Source: Pirellulaceae bacterium (GTDB lineage: Bacteria > Planctomycetota > Planctomycetia > Pirellulales > Pirellulaceae). From it: DNA of 64,000 bases. The stretch spans positions 1,364,001-1,428,000 of the forward strand of contig JAHBXT010000001.1 in the NCBI GenBank assembly GCA_019636385.1, written 5' to 3'. Positions 48,164 through 59,600 of the stretch are shown in pieces. The translations under genes and the position numbers were made by a program. Under the pieces are notes generated by a model. The model was given only the letters and a program-made list of their open reading frames with translations, searched no databases and was not told where the DNA came from. How positions within the stretch are numbered: position 1 is the stretch's first letter; each line of letters starts with the position of its first letter.

Positions 48164-48769
48164 TCATGCCAAGTGTGGCGCGAGCAGCTCGTGCAGCTTT
48201 TTCAACGTGCGAATCCACTGCATGCGCATGGCTGCTGGAGAAGCGTTCAGTCGCTGAGCGATCTGATCGTGGGACAATTGCTCGAAGTGTCGCAGGCGAA
48301 TCAGCAGTTGTTGCTGCGGAGTCAATTGTTTGATGGCAGCGGCTAGTTGCAGGGCGTCTTCGTTAGCGGCGACTTGTTCAGCAGGAGATGCCGTGGAACC
48401 ACTGGCCAGCTGTGCGATACGTGAATCGGTCAGATCTAAGTCGGTCTGCAGATGTTCACAGCGTTGATCTCGCTTGAGGGTCCCATACGAACGGCGGATT
48501 TGTTGCAAAACCGCGCGGCGCACAATCATCCGCAGCCAAGCCAGTCGTTCGGCTTGACTAGTACCTCGAAAACCAGTGGAACCTCGCCAAGCGTCCAACA
48601 TCGCTTGCTGGACAATGTCCGAGGCGTCAACGCGACCACGCAGTGCGACCGGTAGCTCGCGCTGCGCCAGCTCATGCAGCCACGGACGTAGCGGTCCAAT
48701 CGACCAGCTTTCGCAGAGCTTTGATTCCGCCTCGCCAGCAGTTTGATGTTGCGATTCGAATTGCGTCAT
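48164..48769 (-). CDS. ECF-type RNA polymerase sigma factor (planctomycete kinase-linked type)
   Basis: 201 residues. Region 2 contains 'VDASDIVQQAMLDAWRGSTG' and 'ERLAWLRMIVRRAVLQQIRR'; region 4 is 'LTPQQQLLIRLRHFEQLSHD' followed by 'IAQRLNASPAAMRMQWIRTL'. Its start overlaps the stop of the giant kinase by four bases (ATGA), so the two are translationally coupled. In the neighbouring locus the sigma gene comes first; here the kinase gene does. Confidence 0.92.
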   Translation of the reverse strand: MTQFESQHQTAGEAESKLCESWSIGPLRPWLHELAQRELPVALRGRVDASDIVQQAMLDAWRGSTGFRGTSQAERLAWLRMIVRRAVLQQIRRSYGTLKRDQRCEHLQTDLDLTDSRIAQLASGSTASPAEQVAANEDALQLAAAIKQLTPQQQLLIRLRHFEQLSHDQIAQRLNASPAAMRMQWIRTLKKLHELLAPHLA

Positions 48770-51700
48770 CGCTCAGCCGCTTTCCAGCTCTTCGTTTTCG
48801 ATCGCGACAACCAGCCGACCGTGTACCCATAGGCTGCTAGCCACAGCGGAGCTTGCATGGTTCCAATTGTAACTAAAAGCCATGTCGCATCGTGCAGACT
48901 GGAGACTTGGCGATAGTAACCGGTAACTTGATTCGGTGTTGAAACTGACTGCAGAAAGTGCGAAACGTGGGGACCCTGCCAAACCAACAAGAGCATTAAC
49001 CCAGCACAACCAAACAGTGCGATCAACGCCCACCAAAATCGCCGGGAGCGCATCCCAAGAAAGAATGCTGGGACGGCGTAAAACCAGAGCACTCCGTCAA
49101 TTGCCGACAAAACTGTAAGGGAAAATCTTGGATTGTTCCAAAGTACAGCATGCTCCATCCACAAACCTTTCCATGCCATCAAGGCCATCATGATTACGGC
49201 TGGCGAGATCAATAACCACTTGAGAGAAAACTGCCTTCGCCGCCAAGCGTATACAAACATGTATCCTGGCAAGATGGCTCCAAAGAATCCACACAGCACA
49301 TGGAAAAACCGATCGACCAACCAATCTTGAAAAGTTCGCTTTTCCCCGGAATCTATCGAGCTGTACAGCCAAATTCTGGGATCGCTTACGACTGGAAACA
49401 CTACACTGGCTGCGACCGAGGTGGTTTGGGTGCCATCCTCAGGTCCCGCCGGAAACAACTGGTCGATGAACTTCGTTTTGATGCCTTCTGGGGTGTCATA
49501 GTTGACGGCGAATCCATCACCGTGGCGCGCCCACTGCGTCTCCCAGCGAGTGTCTAACTGATAACCGGCGGCAGTCAGGTGGGATTCGGACCAAACCAAT
49601 CGCCCATCGGTAATGTCAAATAACGATCGGCTGAGCAGCGACCCAACGCACGATAGCAACCAATAGCGTGGATCGTCGGTTGCGATCAACTGCGCCCTTA
49701 GTGGCGCTGATGCTTCCTCGTACATCTGCTGCCATAGCAACTGTCCATTGCGATCGTAGCCAGCTAGCGAGCTTTTTTCGCAGACCAGTCGCCGCAAGTC
49801 GCCGTTAGGCAATTGGACGGTGGCGGCCGCCAAGATTTGTCGGTAGTTGCTATCAGTCTGCACGCTGGTTGTGGTCTGTACAAGCTCTGATTCATCCACT
49901 CGAAGCTCGACAAAATTCAGAATTTTAGTACTTGCCGATGCTTCTTCGGGAACTGCCAATGATAGTTGCGATTCTACTTGGCGACCGTCACTATGGGTTC
50001 GCTCCAAACTTTGATAGGGGCGATTCAGTCCTGCCATGTGACTGAACTTTGCGTTTCGGAAGAGGTGCTGGCTGCGCTCATCACCTGTCTTAGGATCAAT
50101 CAAACTCAAGCGCACACCACGGTCATACTTGGTGCCAACATCGGGTTCCATCACGATCAGGCTGTTGGTACCATCGGCATTCAATAGGCCGCTCATCCAC
50201 AGCTCACTTATAGGCTCGCCTTGTAGACTGTAACGATGCGACAGTGATCGTCTCCAAAGTTCACTACCTTCGTTGCCCGACAATGCAACTAGCCCTTTCG
50301 CCTGATCCACTTTATGGCTGGCGGTTACGATGCAATCATCGAAGCCATCACCATCGCAATCCATGACCACGATCGACGGCTGAGTACCACGATCGCCAAT
50401 TCCGTATCGGAGCTTCCGATCGGTTTCAACGTCCTTCTGCCAGCGCACCGTACCACTCGTTGAATTCAATCGCCACACACCAATCGTTTGATTGCGCAAA
50501 GGAGCCCATCGAAGGTCAATGGGATCGTTTCTTGGCCCCAGTACGAACACATCACCAGAGCCATCCGCACACGTTTGAGTGGCTATAATCCGATCGGCCA
50601 ACTGAACCCCAGAAAAGTCGTCCCGTCTTCTGCCGGTTTGGACGTCGAACCATTTCATAGAATCTCGCACCGAACTGTATGGCGATCGGCAATAGGCTAG
50701 CGCCTGCTGACCTAGGCGAACAAAGCCAGCCGTCCCCCATTCACTAGACAACGGATGTTCCCAGATGACTTGCTTGGCTTCCACATTGATCGCCGCAATT
50801 CTCAGGTGGTCACTGTCGTTAACCAGTGCGCAGAGCTGACCGCTGTCTGAGGTCCATGTGCCGAGTAGTTGTTGGTTGAGCGTAAGCCGCGACGGCGCTT
50901 CGATGGTTTGCCAAACTATTTTGCTGGCCTGCTCCCGCTCGATTCCGGACCGCTGGACATAGTAGCCACCCTGGGCATTAGCTTGTCTGGTCAACATGGT
51001 CAAACCTGGGGCGACTCGTGGCAGCTCGTCATGTTTTAAGTCAAACCGCAAGCTAGCGCTACTCAGCAATCTGGACGGATCGCCAGAAGATGACTGCATC
51101 CTGTCACTGCGCAGATTCCACCACACCAGCGATACTTCCAGGTACTGCGAGCCCAAAATGCGACAGCCGACAATCTCGTAACTGACCTGTTCCAAATAAT
51201 GCGGAATGTTGGCAACCGGGTGACTAAGCAGTTTTAATCGCCGTCCTGTACGCCCACAAAGTACGTCTATCATCAGATACAACATCTGTGGTTTGTCCAT
51301 AGACTTTATAGCCCACACCATCTGCCGATTCGACAGACCATCCAGATCGCACAGCGTAACTACGGCCAATTCGTCGACTGCGTCACCGTTAATATCGGGG
51401 ACTACACAAGCCCGTTGCGGGACCACTTCAAAGGATGACAGTCGAGCCGGCTTGTTCCAGAGGAGCTTTCCGGCGACTGCATCTCTGACCTGAATCGATT
51501 GATAGGGCACGGACTGGCTTGAATCATGAACCCTCGAAAAGTAGATTTCGTCGATGCCGTCGTGATCCAAGTCAGCGACCAGCGGAAAATCGCTCTGCTC
51601 AGTTCCGTATAATGACTGCGAATACAGCATGGGCTGCCTGTCATGCCACATCACCGACTGCTGATCGACATCGTACAGCACCAAATCGTCGTCCTGGAAA

Positions 51701-54501
51701 TCTGCAGTTACTGGAGCGTCCACGTCCAGTCGCCCAACAAATAGCAATCCCTTGCTACGATCCTTGCCAAGTCGCACTTCGCGCACCAAGTCAGCCATCG
51801 GTGGATGCAGTGTAGACAGGGACTTTTTGGCGTGAGTGGAAATCAGCGATTCATCTTGAACGTCAATCTCTTGCAGAGGGACTGGGTCTGCCTGATTACC
51901 ACTGGCCAGATCGAAAAACATAAGTCCCGTTTGCGGGTGCCAAACTGCGACATTCGATTGCCCTTGACGATCCATGAAGTGAATCGGCGGCAAGATTGCC
52001 AACATAGCCGGCAAATTGGAGCGGATCGACTGTAGCCCTGTTTTAGGCGTTTGACGAATCGGCCGGTACGGTTGAATCATGAACATTTCTCTGGCAATCT
52101 GCTGCATTAGCGCTGGCCTGGGAAGCAACCCGGCGCGTGGCCAACGGGATGCCAATTCGGTAACAATAGGGGCTATCGACTGTGTCCAAATCACTTGGCC
52201 CGTTCTGCCGTCGACGACACTCATCTGGGAGAAGACCTGCGAGCCCTTTTTTGCCACATCCATCTCTCGTTGGGTCACCACGACGATCTCTGCGACGCCG
52301 TCACCGGTGATGTCGTCCGCCAATCGCATTTGGCTAACCGCACTCAGTTCCATTGGTCTCCAATGTTGAATCGGTTGTGCCTCCTCAGGTATTTCCACTG
52401 GCAAGCGCACGTGCCACAACATATTCCCCTGATGGTCTATAGCAGCGATCACCGGCTTCCATCTGGCAGACAGGACCATGTCTACATGACCACTGCCGTC
52501 TAAATCCGTTGACGGCGACAAAACGCGCGCTGGCATTGCGACGTTGGGTTGCACCGCCCAGTACTGATCCCAAAGATCGTTTCGATGAAACCCAAAGTCG
52601 ATCGACTGCATAAGCTGCTCGGTGGAAGCGACCCTTGGAACTTGGGCCTCGCTCGATTCTTCATTGTCGTCAGGTACTGATGGGCTGAAGGTAGTCGACA
52701 ACTGGAACAGCAACTTGCCTGCAGGACCATAGGCCGTCAACTGTTGCTGATCGATGGTAACTAACGTGCAGTCATTGGGGTTTTCCACGCAACGGACCTC
52801 CGTAACGAGCTGACCCTCGATGTCGATCTCCGGTGGACCTGGATACCCATCCAGGTAGTGCATGACCATGGACTGTCCCGGCAATAGATGCATGGTTGCC
52901 GGCTGACTGAATCTGCCAGGCTGAGCTATCTGTATATCGTAGGAACCCGTGCGAATTTGCTGTGGCTGCTGCATTGGCAGCGTGACAGATTCTATCTGCC
53001 GCTGCGAGCCAGGCGGGCCGCTGGCATTAGCCAATGAGATGACGTAGGGCCCCCCTGATGAAGTCAATTTCCATCGCGCCATTAGGCGGTCGGCATAATT
53101 CCGGTACATGGCGACCGATCCCAACAATCCGACTGTTGCCACAGCAGCGGCGACTGTGGCAATCCAAATGCGATTGGAATGACGAATCAGGCGACGCTTT
53201 AGTACCGTCCACACCGACATACGTTGTGCGGAAATGGGGCGATCATCGCGAAGTGCTGTCAGATCGTCTAACAAGTCGATGGCCGTCGCGTACCGATCGC
53301 GCGGCGATTTTTCTAGACATTTCAAGATCACGATGGCCAGCGATTTTGGAATATCGGGCGACAACCCAACAGGGTCTCTTGGTTCATCCGACTGGATAGC
53401 GCTCAACAGTTCCAGCGGAGAACTTGCCTCAAAGACGGACTGCCCGGTGGCCAGTTCAAACAGTGTAGTTCCTAAAGAATAGATATCCGTTCGATGATCG
53501 ACCGCGGCCGAATGATTCGCTGGCTTGGACCGAAATTGCTCCGGACCCCGAGCATCTCCAATGGTCACAGTCAGCTGGTTCGACCAAGCGACTTCCGGCG
53601 GAAGCTGTGCGGCGCGAATCTGTTCGGGGCTCATGTAACGTGGCGTACCCAACATGGCCTGGGATAACGTGAGCGTAGCGTCTAGGGTTCGATAGGCCAA
53701 CCCAAAGTCGGCCAACCAGATCAAGCCACTGGAATCTTGCAACAAATTTCCAGGCTTGATATCGCGATGCACCACGCCACATGAGTGCGCATAGCTGAGC
53801 GCAGTGCAAATTTGAATCCCTATTTCCACCACACGCTTCCAGGGTAACCCACGCGGATGATCACCAATTACTTCAGATAGTGGTTGGCCATCGATTTTCT
53901 GCATGGCAAACCAATGCAATCCTTGCGTCTGCCCTGATTCGTAGATAGGAACGATTTGCGGATGCTGCAATGAAGCGACCGTTTCCGCTTCGCGAGCAAA
54001 GCGACTAGCGATTGCCGGGTCGAACGTGGCTCGCGGCAAAACTTTGATAGCCACAATTCGGTTGAGCGAAAGCTGCCGAGCTTCGTAGACTACCCCCATG
54101 CCGCCTCGCCCTAATTGTCCGAGTATCTGATAGCCGGGGACGTTGATCTCATGCTCCGACGATTCCAACTCCTGTGAATGCGCATCGGCAGTAACGAGTC
54201 GGCCCTTGAGTGGCGCCGGATTGGAACTAGAGTGACTGACCGCTTGTTCATGCTCCTCGTTCAGCGGATGTACTTCGTGGAGTCCACTGGCGTGAAGGCA
54301 TTGCAGCACGCTCACTAACGGCTTGAGCTGTCCGACCAAAGCCTCGTCGCCTTTGGCTAATGGTAATAGTTCGGGCGATTTTCCGAGCCTAACCTCGGCT
54401 TCCCAGTGCTCCAATAATTCGGCCAGTCCTCCATCTTGAGCGCCATCTTCGCCTGTAGAGTCGTGTGGTCTGTCGTCTTGTGCTGTCATTGACTGGTTCA
54501 A
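48766..54501 (-). CDS. Giant Ser/Thr protein kinase with FG-GAP/PQQ-like repeats and multipass C-terminus
   Basis: 1911 residues. The kinase domain (about 121-430) has 'LGQLGRGGMGVVYEAR', K153, 'GVVHRDIKPGNLL' (D247) and DFG (265-267), so it should be active. A membrane span near 455-475 ('IWIATVAAAVATVGLLGSVA') separates it from a roughly 1200-residue external region of beta-propeller-type repeats with calcium-loop-like FG-GAP/VCBS sequences: 'DLDGSGHVDMVL', 'DDITGDGVAEIVVV', 'DLDHDGIDEIYF', 'DINGDAVDELAVV'. Five or so membrane spans close the protein. The layout suggests an outside sensor linked to a cytoplasmic kinase. It is coupled to the ECF sigma gene that overlaps its stop. Confidence 0.92.
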   Translation of the reverse strand: MNQSMTAQDDRPHDSTGEDGAQDGGLAELLEHWEAEVRLGKSPELLPLAKGDEALVGQLKPLVSVLQCLHASGLHEVHPLNEEHEQAVSHSSSNPAPLKGRLVTADAHSQELESSEHEINVPGYQILGQLGRGGMGVVYEARQLSLNRIVAIKVLPRATFDPAIASRFAREAETVASLQHPQIVPIYESGQTQGLHWFAMQKIDGQPLSEVIGDHPRGLPWKRVVEIGIQICTALSYAHSCGVVHRDIKPGNLLQDSSGLIWLADFGLAYRTLDATLTLSQAMLGTPRYMSPEQIRAAQLPPEVAWSNQLTVTIGDARGPEQFRSKPANHSAAVDHRTDIYSLGTTLFELATGQSVFEASSPLELLSAIQSDEPRDPVGLSPDIPKSLAIVILKCLEKSPRDRYATAIDLLDDLTALRDDRPISAQRMSVWTVLKRRLIRHSNRIWIATVAAAVATVGLLGSVAMYRNYADRLMARWKLTSSGGPYVISLANASGPPGSQRQIESVTLPMQQPQQIRTGSYDIQIAQPGRFSQPATMHLLPGQSMVMHYLDGYPGPPEIDIEGQLVTEVRCVENPNDCTLVTIDQQQLTAYGPAGKLLFQLSTTFSPSVPDDNEESSEAQVPRVASTEQLMQSIDFGFHRNDLWDQYWAVQPNVAMPARVLSPSTDLDGSGHVDMVLSARWKPVIAAIDHQGNMLWHVRLPVEIPEEAQPIQHWRPMELSAVSQMRLADDITGDGVAEIVVVTQREMDVAKKGSQVFSQMSVVDGRTGQVIWTQSIAPIVTELASRWPRAGLLPRPALMQQIAREMFMIQPYRPIRQTPKTGLQSIRSNLPAMLAILPPIHFMDRQGQSNVAVWHPQTGLMFFDLASGNQADPVPLQEIDVQDESLISTHAKKSLSTLHPPMADLVREVRLGKDRSKGLLFVGRLDVDAPVTADFQDDDLVLYDVDQQSVMWHDRQPMLYSQSLYGTEQSDFPLVADLDHDGIDEIYFSRVHDSSQSVPYQSIQVRDAVAGKLLWNKPARLSSFEVVPQRACVVPDINGDAVDELAVVTLCDLDGLSNRQMVWAIKSMDKPQMLYLMIDVLCGRTGRRLKLLSHPVANIPHYLEQVSYEIVGCRILGSQYLEVSLVWWNLRSDRMQSSSGDPSRLLSSASLRFDLKHDELPRVAPGLTMLTRQANAQGGYYVQRSGIEREQASKIVWQTIEAPSRLTLNQQLLGTWTSDSGQLCALVNDSDHLRIAAINVEAKQVIWEHPLSSEWGTAGFVRLGQQALAYCRSPYSSVRDSMKWFDVQTGRRRDDFSGVQLADRIIATQTCADGSGDVFVLGPRNDPIDLRWAPLRNQTIGVWRLNSTSGTVRWQKDVETDRKLRYGIGDRGTQPSIVVMDCDGDGFDDCIVTASHKVDQAKGLVALSGNEGSELWRRSLSHRYSLQGEPISELWMSGLLNADGTNSLIVMEPDVGTKYDRGVRLSLIDPKTGDERSQHLFRNAKFSHMAGLNRPYQSLERTHSDGRQVESQLSLAVPEEASASTKILNFVELRVDESELVQTTTSVQTDSNYRQILAAATVQLPNGDLRRLVCEKSSLAGYDRNGQLLWQQMYEEASAPLRAQLIATDDPRYWLLSCVGSLLSRSLFDITDGRLVWSESHLTAAGYQLDTRWETQWARHGDGFAVNYDTPEGIKTKFIDQLFPAGPEDGTQTTSVAASVVFPVVSDPRIWLYSSIDSGEKRTFQDWLVDRFFHVLCGFFGAILPGYMFVYAWRRRQFSLKWLLISPAVIMMALMAWKGLWMEHAVLWNNPRFSLTVLSAIDGVLWFYAVPAFFLGMRSRRFWWALIALFGCAGLMLLLVWQGPHVSHFLQSVSTPNQVTGYYRQVSSLHDATWLLVTIGTMQAPLWLAAYGYTVGWLSRSKTKSWKAAER

Positions 54502-54821
54502 CTCTGCTAGTGGCTTCTACCGATTGGCCGCATGCCCACCGGGCCGCGCGCATTTCTGGCTGCGAGACCTTACGAATTCCCTATGTTTTGGCTCAGTACA
54601 GCTTCGTATCAGCAGTGCATTGCGAAACATCCCCGAGCGATGCCCACACGATTAAACGAGGCTCCCGTGCAAATGACGGACAGACTGGCTATATCATAAG
54701 ATGCCGAATTTTGGTGGGCGCAACAGCGATTGCCAGGCCACCAGTTTTAAGATCGTACTCAGGACCGAAAATGGCGTCGTTGTGGCAAAAAAGCAGGCAA
54801 GAAAATGCTGCTCGAACAGCC
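54502..54821. other. Intergenic stretch with no recognisable feature
   Basis: 320 bases upstream of the giant kinase. Presumed promoter region; no motif or gene I can support. Confidence 0.4.
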
Positions 54822-56567
54822 TTACATCGAGATGCTGCCTTTGCGGAAGTCGGTTTTGCCGAGCATGACATTGATCAGTACCGGCTTGCCCCCACCTGCA
54901 ATGGCTTTGGCTTGCTGCAAGGTGGCTGTGACTTGTTGAGGATCGTCGATGCACAGACCGACTCCACCGTAGCCTTCGGCGACTTGATGATAGTTGGTCC
55001 GGGCAAGTTCCGTGCTGAGTGCCGTGCCAAATATTTCTACCTGTTCGCGAGCAATCTGAGTCCATCCGGCGTCGTTACCGACAACGGCGATCACGGCAAT
55101 GCCATGGCGTGCATAGGTATCGAATTCGGCCAAAGAATAGCCGCATGAACCGTCGCCGTATAACAGCCAGATTTCTGATTTTGGACGCACACAGCCAGCG
55201 GCCAAGGCAAAGCCGCCACCGGAACCGAGTGTACCGAACGCCCCAGGGTCCAGCCAGCTCAGTGGGCGCCGCGGTCGCACAATGTAGCTGGCGGTGCCGA
55301 CAAAATCTCCTCCATCGCCAATCAGTAGGCTATCCTCATCCAACACTGCATCGAGCTGCCTGAGGAATTTGACCGGATTAACGAGTTCTCCTGTGACCGC
55401 TGCAGTGGCATCAATTTCCGCTTCGCGCGCCGCATCGCGCTGCTGCAATTGTGCGTGCCACTGCTGCCAGCGCAATGGCGGCGTTCCGCAGACTCCAGAC
55501 AATCGACAGAGCAAGTCGCCGGGATCCGCCAGCACGGGCAGCGTGGGTCGTCGATTGAGCTTCAAATCGTGGCGGCTGCGATTGATCGATACCAGTGAAC
55601 AACCGCGTGGAATGCCTCCTCCGTAGCCCAAGCGAAAGTCAATCGGCAGACCCGCCAGTATGACCACATCGGCTTCGCGCAAAGCTTTGCCACGCGCGTG
55701 ACGAATGTGCAACGGATGTGTACCCAACAACCCACGAGCCATTCCGCTCAGATACGTCGGCACACCCAAGTGAATTATAGCGCGTTGCAGCTGATCGACT
55801 TGAGAAGCGTCCAGCATGGCTTGGCTGCCAACCACCAACACCGGACGCTCGGCCCACGACAACGTGGCTTTAACTTTGTGTATCGCTTCTGTCTTGGCCA
55901 ATGGCACGACCGGCGCTATGCTGTCGTCGGCAGGCGAAGCGTCCCACGCGCGGGCGAACTTATTCTTGAGGTGCCAGTTTAGATACTTGCGCAGAAGATC
56001 AGTGGCCAAACCCTTGCCGCGCGCCATATCCAGTGACCATTTGCTGACGATGCTTTCCTGATACAACAAGTCAATCGGCAATTCGACGAACACGGGCCCA
56101 GGCACTCCTGACTGTGCGCGGCGCAGGGCTTGCTCGATCGTGGGCACGATGGACCGAACCGTCTTACACGTGGCGGACCATTTGCAGATGCTCTTGACCA
56201 AGCTCAATTGGTCGATGTCTTGCAACGAACCACGACCTTTTAGCAGCACGGCGGCGGCCCCACCCAGCAGCAGAACCGGAGACTGAGCCATCTGCGCATT
56301 CTTGAGCGCCGTGATGGTATTGGTGACACCAGGACCGGCTGTGACCGCTGCCACACCAACTTTGCCGGTCAGCCGGGCGGTGGCGTCAGCGGCAAATACA
56401 GCTGTAGCTTCGTGTCGTGCATCGACGACGCGAATCCCGGCTTGATCACAGCCAATCAACAGCGGTGATATGTGCCCACCGCACAGTGTGTAAATCCACT
56501 GAACCCCATGGCGTTTTAATACGGCGGCTACCATTTTGCCGCCATGCATCTCTGTTTGCGTCGTCAT
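54822..56567 (-). CDS. ThDP-dependent acetolactate-synthase-like enzyme, ILVBL/2-hydroxyacyl-CoA-lyase type
   Basis: 581 residues. The N-terminal ThDP domain has '[20 protein letters not shown]' and the catalytic Glu53 in '[20 protein letters not shown]', then '[20 protein letters not shown]' and '[14 protein letters not shown]'. The middle domain has '[11 protein letters not shown]' and the C-terminal domain the GDG...N cofactor motif '[20 protein letters not shown]', '[10 protein letters not shown]'. These phrases match eukaryotic ILVBL (HACL2) more closely than IlvB, including the ending 'TDFRKGSIS'. ILVBL carries an N-terminal membrane anchor that is absent here. Possible reaction: cleavage of 2-hydroxyacyl-CoA, or an acetolactate-synthase-like carboligation. 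No small regulatory subunit gene lies nearby. Confidence 0.85.
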   Translation of the reverse strand: MTTQTEMHGGKMVAAVLKRHGVQWIYTLCGGHISPLLIGCDQAGIRVVDARHEATAVFAADATARLTGKVGVAAVTAGPGVTNTITALKNAQMAQSPVLLLGGAAAVLLKGRGSLQDIDQLSLVKSICKWSATCKTVRSIVPTIEQALRRAQSGVPGPVFVELPIDLLYQESIVSKWSLDMARGKGLATDLLRKYLNWHLKNKFARAWDASPADDSIAPVVPLAKTEAIHKVKATLSWAERPVLVVGSQAMLDASQVDQLQRAIIHLGVPTYLSGMARGLLGTHPLHIRHARGKALREADVVILAGLPIDFRLGYGGGIPRGCSLVSINRSRHDLKLNRRPTLPVLADPGDLLCRLSGVCGTPPLRWQQWHAQLQQRDAAREAEIDATAAVTGELVNPVKFLRQLDAVLDEDSLLIGDGGDFVGTASYIVRPRRPLSWLDPGAFGTLGSGGGFALAAGCVRPKSEIWLLYGDGSCGYSLAEFDTYARHGIAVIAVVGNDAGWTQIAREQVEIFGTALSTELARTNYHQVAEGYGGVGLCIDDPQQVTATLQQAKAIAGGGKPVLINVMLGKTDFRKGSISM

Positions 56568-56626
56568 TGTATAATTATTCGTGATCGCTTGCCGATCAGA
56601 AACTGATCTGCGCGTGGTTTATCGAA

Positions 56627-59600
56627 TTAAGGAACACTGATGTTGGTCAACTGGTTGCCCACTTTGGCACGCATGGCAGCAATGTCTGCAAAAGAGATGA
56701 TACCGTTCTTATCGATATCCAGCAGGGAACTTGAATCGACATCCGCTCCAACACCGGCGCGAATGGGAGAAATATCCGCAAAAGACACCGTATACATGCC
56801 ATCGGCGATTCCACTAGTCTCGCCACACAAATGCCCGATGTAATAAACCTCCTCATTCATCAAACCGGTATTGGCATTAGCTTTGATGGTTATTCTCAGC
56901 CAACGATCCACAATCGAATTGTCAGGCCATAAGATCAGGATTTGATCGGGCGAGCCTGCGGCGACTGTCACCGATGATGGCGCTGGTGCCGGTTCCCAAC
57001 CGGTTGGAGGGTTGGAGGCTGTTGAAAACGCACCGTGCGGACTGACCTGGAATCTAAAATCGGTGGCTGTCAGTCCGGCCGGATTGCCAAGGCCAACCAC
57101 TTCAAAATTTACCCCAGTCAGGCCGGTGGCACAGTTGACTAGATTGGCAAGTCCTAGTGGCGTTGACGTTGCACCAGCTTTGAATAGCGACTTGGCGGCA
57201 TCCACTGGGCTGCCGTCGCCTTGCCACTGGTTGTAGTACACCTTGCCCGTTAGGACCTGTGAACATTGGTCTGTGCCAAAGCTAGTGGGGTCATCGGGAT
57301 CGGTGCAGTTGAGGAACTCTTGATAGTCCAAGTAGCCATCCATGTCACGGTCGATGCCCAAGCGTTGGCCGGTACCCGCAGGCACTACGGTAAACGTGAC
57401 CGTATTTCCGTTTCCGGTGGCCGCCACTAACTGGGCTTGTGTAGCCTGCTGGCCGGGATTGTCCGCTACGAAGACACCGCCTTGCCAGAGAAAGCCCCGA
57501 GGTCTATCCGAGCCATGCGCTTTAGCGATCAACTGCAGCCGCCCAGGTGCTCCATTGACGATGGAAACCAGCGAATTGAGTCGCGTGGTGCTTTGAGTCG
57601 GCGTGCGGATCGTCTCTTGCTGACCGACGGCTGCGTGGCTGTCCTTGCTAAATACACCGGGCGGTTCGCGCAAGTTCGTGCCATTGTTGGTCACACCGAA
57701 ATCTGAGCCGCTCCACGCCAACAGCAGCGCCACCAAATTGGCAACTTCTTGATCGGACTGAACGCGAAATGGGCCAAGTGCTACGAATTGTGAAAGACTG
57801 GGAATACTACCATCGTGCAGCAGTCCAAACCCCGACAAGCTGGGATTACCGGGAGTCATTTCGAACCCCACCTTTTCATGAAGATTCCGCATTTGTGGCA
57901 CCTTAATCGTGCTTTGGTGCCCCTCGGTCGGATCAACCCCCATCACCGCTAAGTGATTCTCGTTATGCGGTCCACGCGGGATGGTCACCCACCGGCTCAG
58001 ACCAGCATCCCAGGTCCGTTCGGTGCTGCCGCCCGAAGGCAGTGTATGGCAGGTCACACAAGCCAGCGCACCGGCATCCAATAGACGCGACTGGCTGCGA
58101 TAAATGCTCAGTCCGTTTACCGCATTGCCATTGGGTAACGTTACACCGGCAGCACGCGTGAAACGCCCCGTTGCAAAGTGACCGCTCAGATTAAGCGACG
58201 TGGGCAGCGCATTGTTGAGATTACGAAACGGATTGGGAGGAAATGTGAGCGTTGCCAGAAAGCTCTTGAACTCTGCCATTTCCAAAGTGGTAAGTCCTGT
58301 GTCGCGACCTTGGAGCGCCGAGAACGCTCCATTAAATTCCTCGATTCCAAATCGGTCGCCTCGCCAGTGCAGCGGCTCGTGTCCGATGATGTCCTGCAAT
58401 GTCTGCGTAGTCATCGGCCCCTTCATCGGATGGAAGTCTGTCAATTCGAACAGCGCCTGCACATTCAGATCTCGCTGGCTCAAGGGAACCGTGTCTCCCG
58501 ATGGATCGCCCAGATCCCAAGCCAGCCGGTCCATGCGCCCATCCACGTGACACGAAGCACATGCAATCTGGCCAACGGCTGATCCCTCATGCGTGTTGTA
58601 CAGATGGCGACGTCCATTGCGAACTTCGGCGGGAGTCGGATCAAAATAGCGGACCACCGCCGACTCGGTGCCGGTCGTCAAGTTGATAACCGACACCGAA
58701 CCGTCGAAGCGATTGAGCACATAAAGCTGACTGCGGGATTCGTCGAGCGCCAAACCGGCTGGTCCCTCGCGAACCGGTATCGGTTGTCCGACGCGTTGCC
58801 CCGCGCTGTTGATAGCGATCACATTGCCCGATCCCATGCCAGCTACATACGCCTGGCTACCGCTGGATGACCATACGATGGCTCGTGGGTCACCAATTGC
58901 TTTGGCTCTTTCGGTAGCGGGCAATGTCGCGCCGGTAAACTGAGCAACCAGCGGCGCGTTCAAGTCAAAGCGGCCCGCTGACTGGAGCGTTGCGGGATTG
59001 GCAAACGCCGCCAATACCTCAATGAACTGTCCTCTCAACAGCGGCTCAAACCGAATTTCATTGCGCGCATCGGTACCCACCACGCAAATCTGGCCTGTGG
59101 CAGGATTGACCGATACCGACATGCACAAATTCATCAGTCCGGTCACGTAGCTAACCGCCAACGAGCTGGCGTTGACCACAGCCACATCATTGTCGATCAA
59201 CGTCCAGCCGGGATAACGTCCCGAAGCTGAAGCATTCGCACCATCAACCCACGGCGACCAATTTGTGCCAGCGTCATCGCGCCATACACCTTGCGCATCC
59301 TGACGCACAATCAACGCAACGCGTGGCGGAGTACCGGCCGCAATGTTCCTCGGAGGATTGAACACTGCGCCTGCATTGGGCGGAGGATTGAGGCCGTTAT
59401 AGGGACCTGCCGGATTGGTCACGATGTCTGGCGGAAATGTTCCCTGTAGGCCATTGTCCAAGCTCGTCGCACCTCCAGCCAACAGCGTACTGCAATTGCC
59501 TGAGTGGAAAAAAGCCGCGTACACCTGGCTACGGTCTGAGCTGACCGCCATAGCGCGCGGGCTCAGACCTTGCAAGGTAATGTTCGATGGAGCGGCCAGC

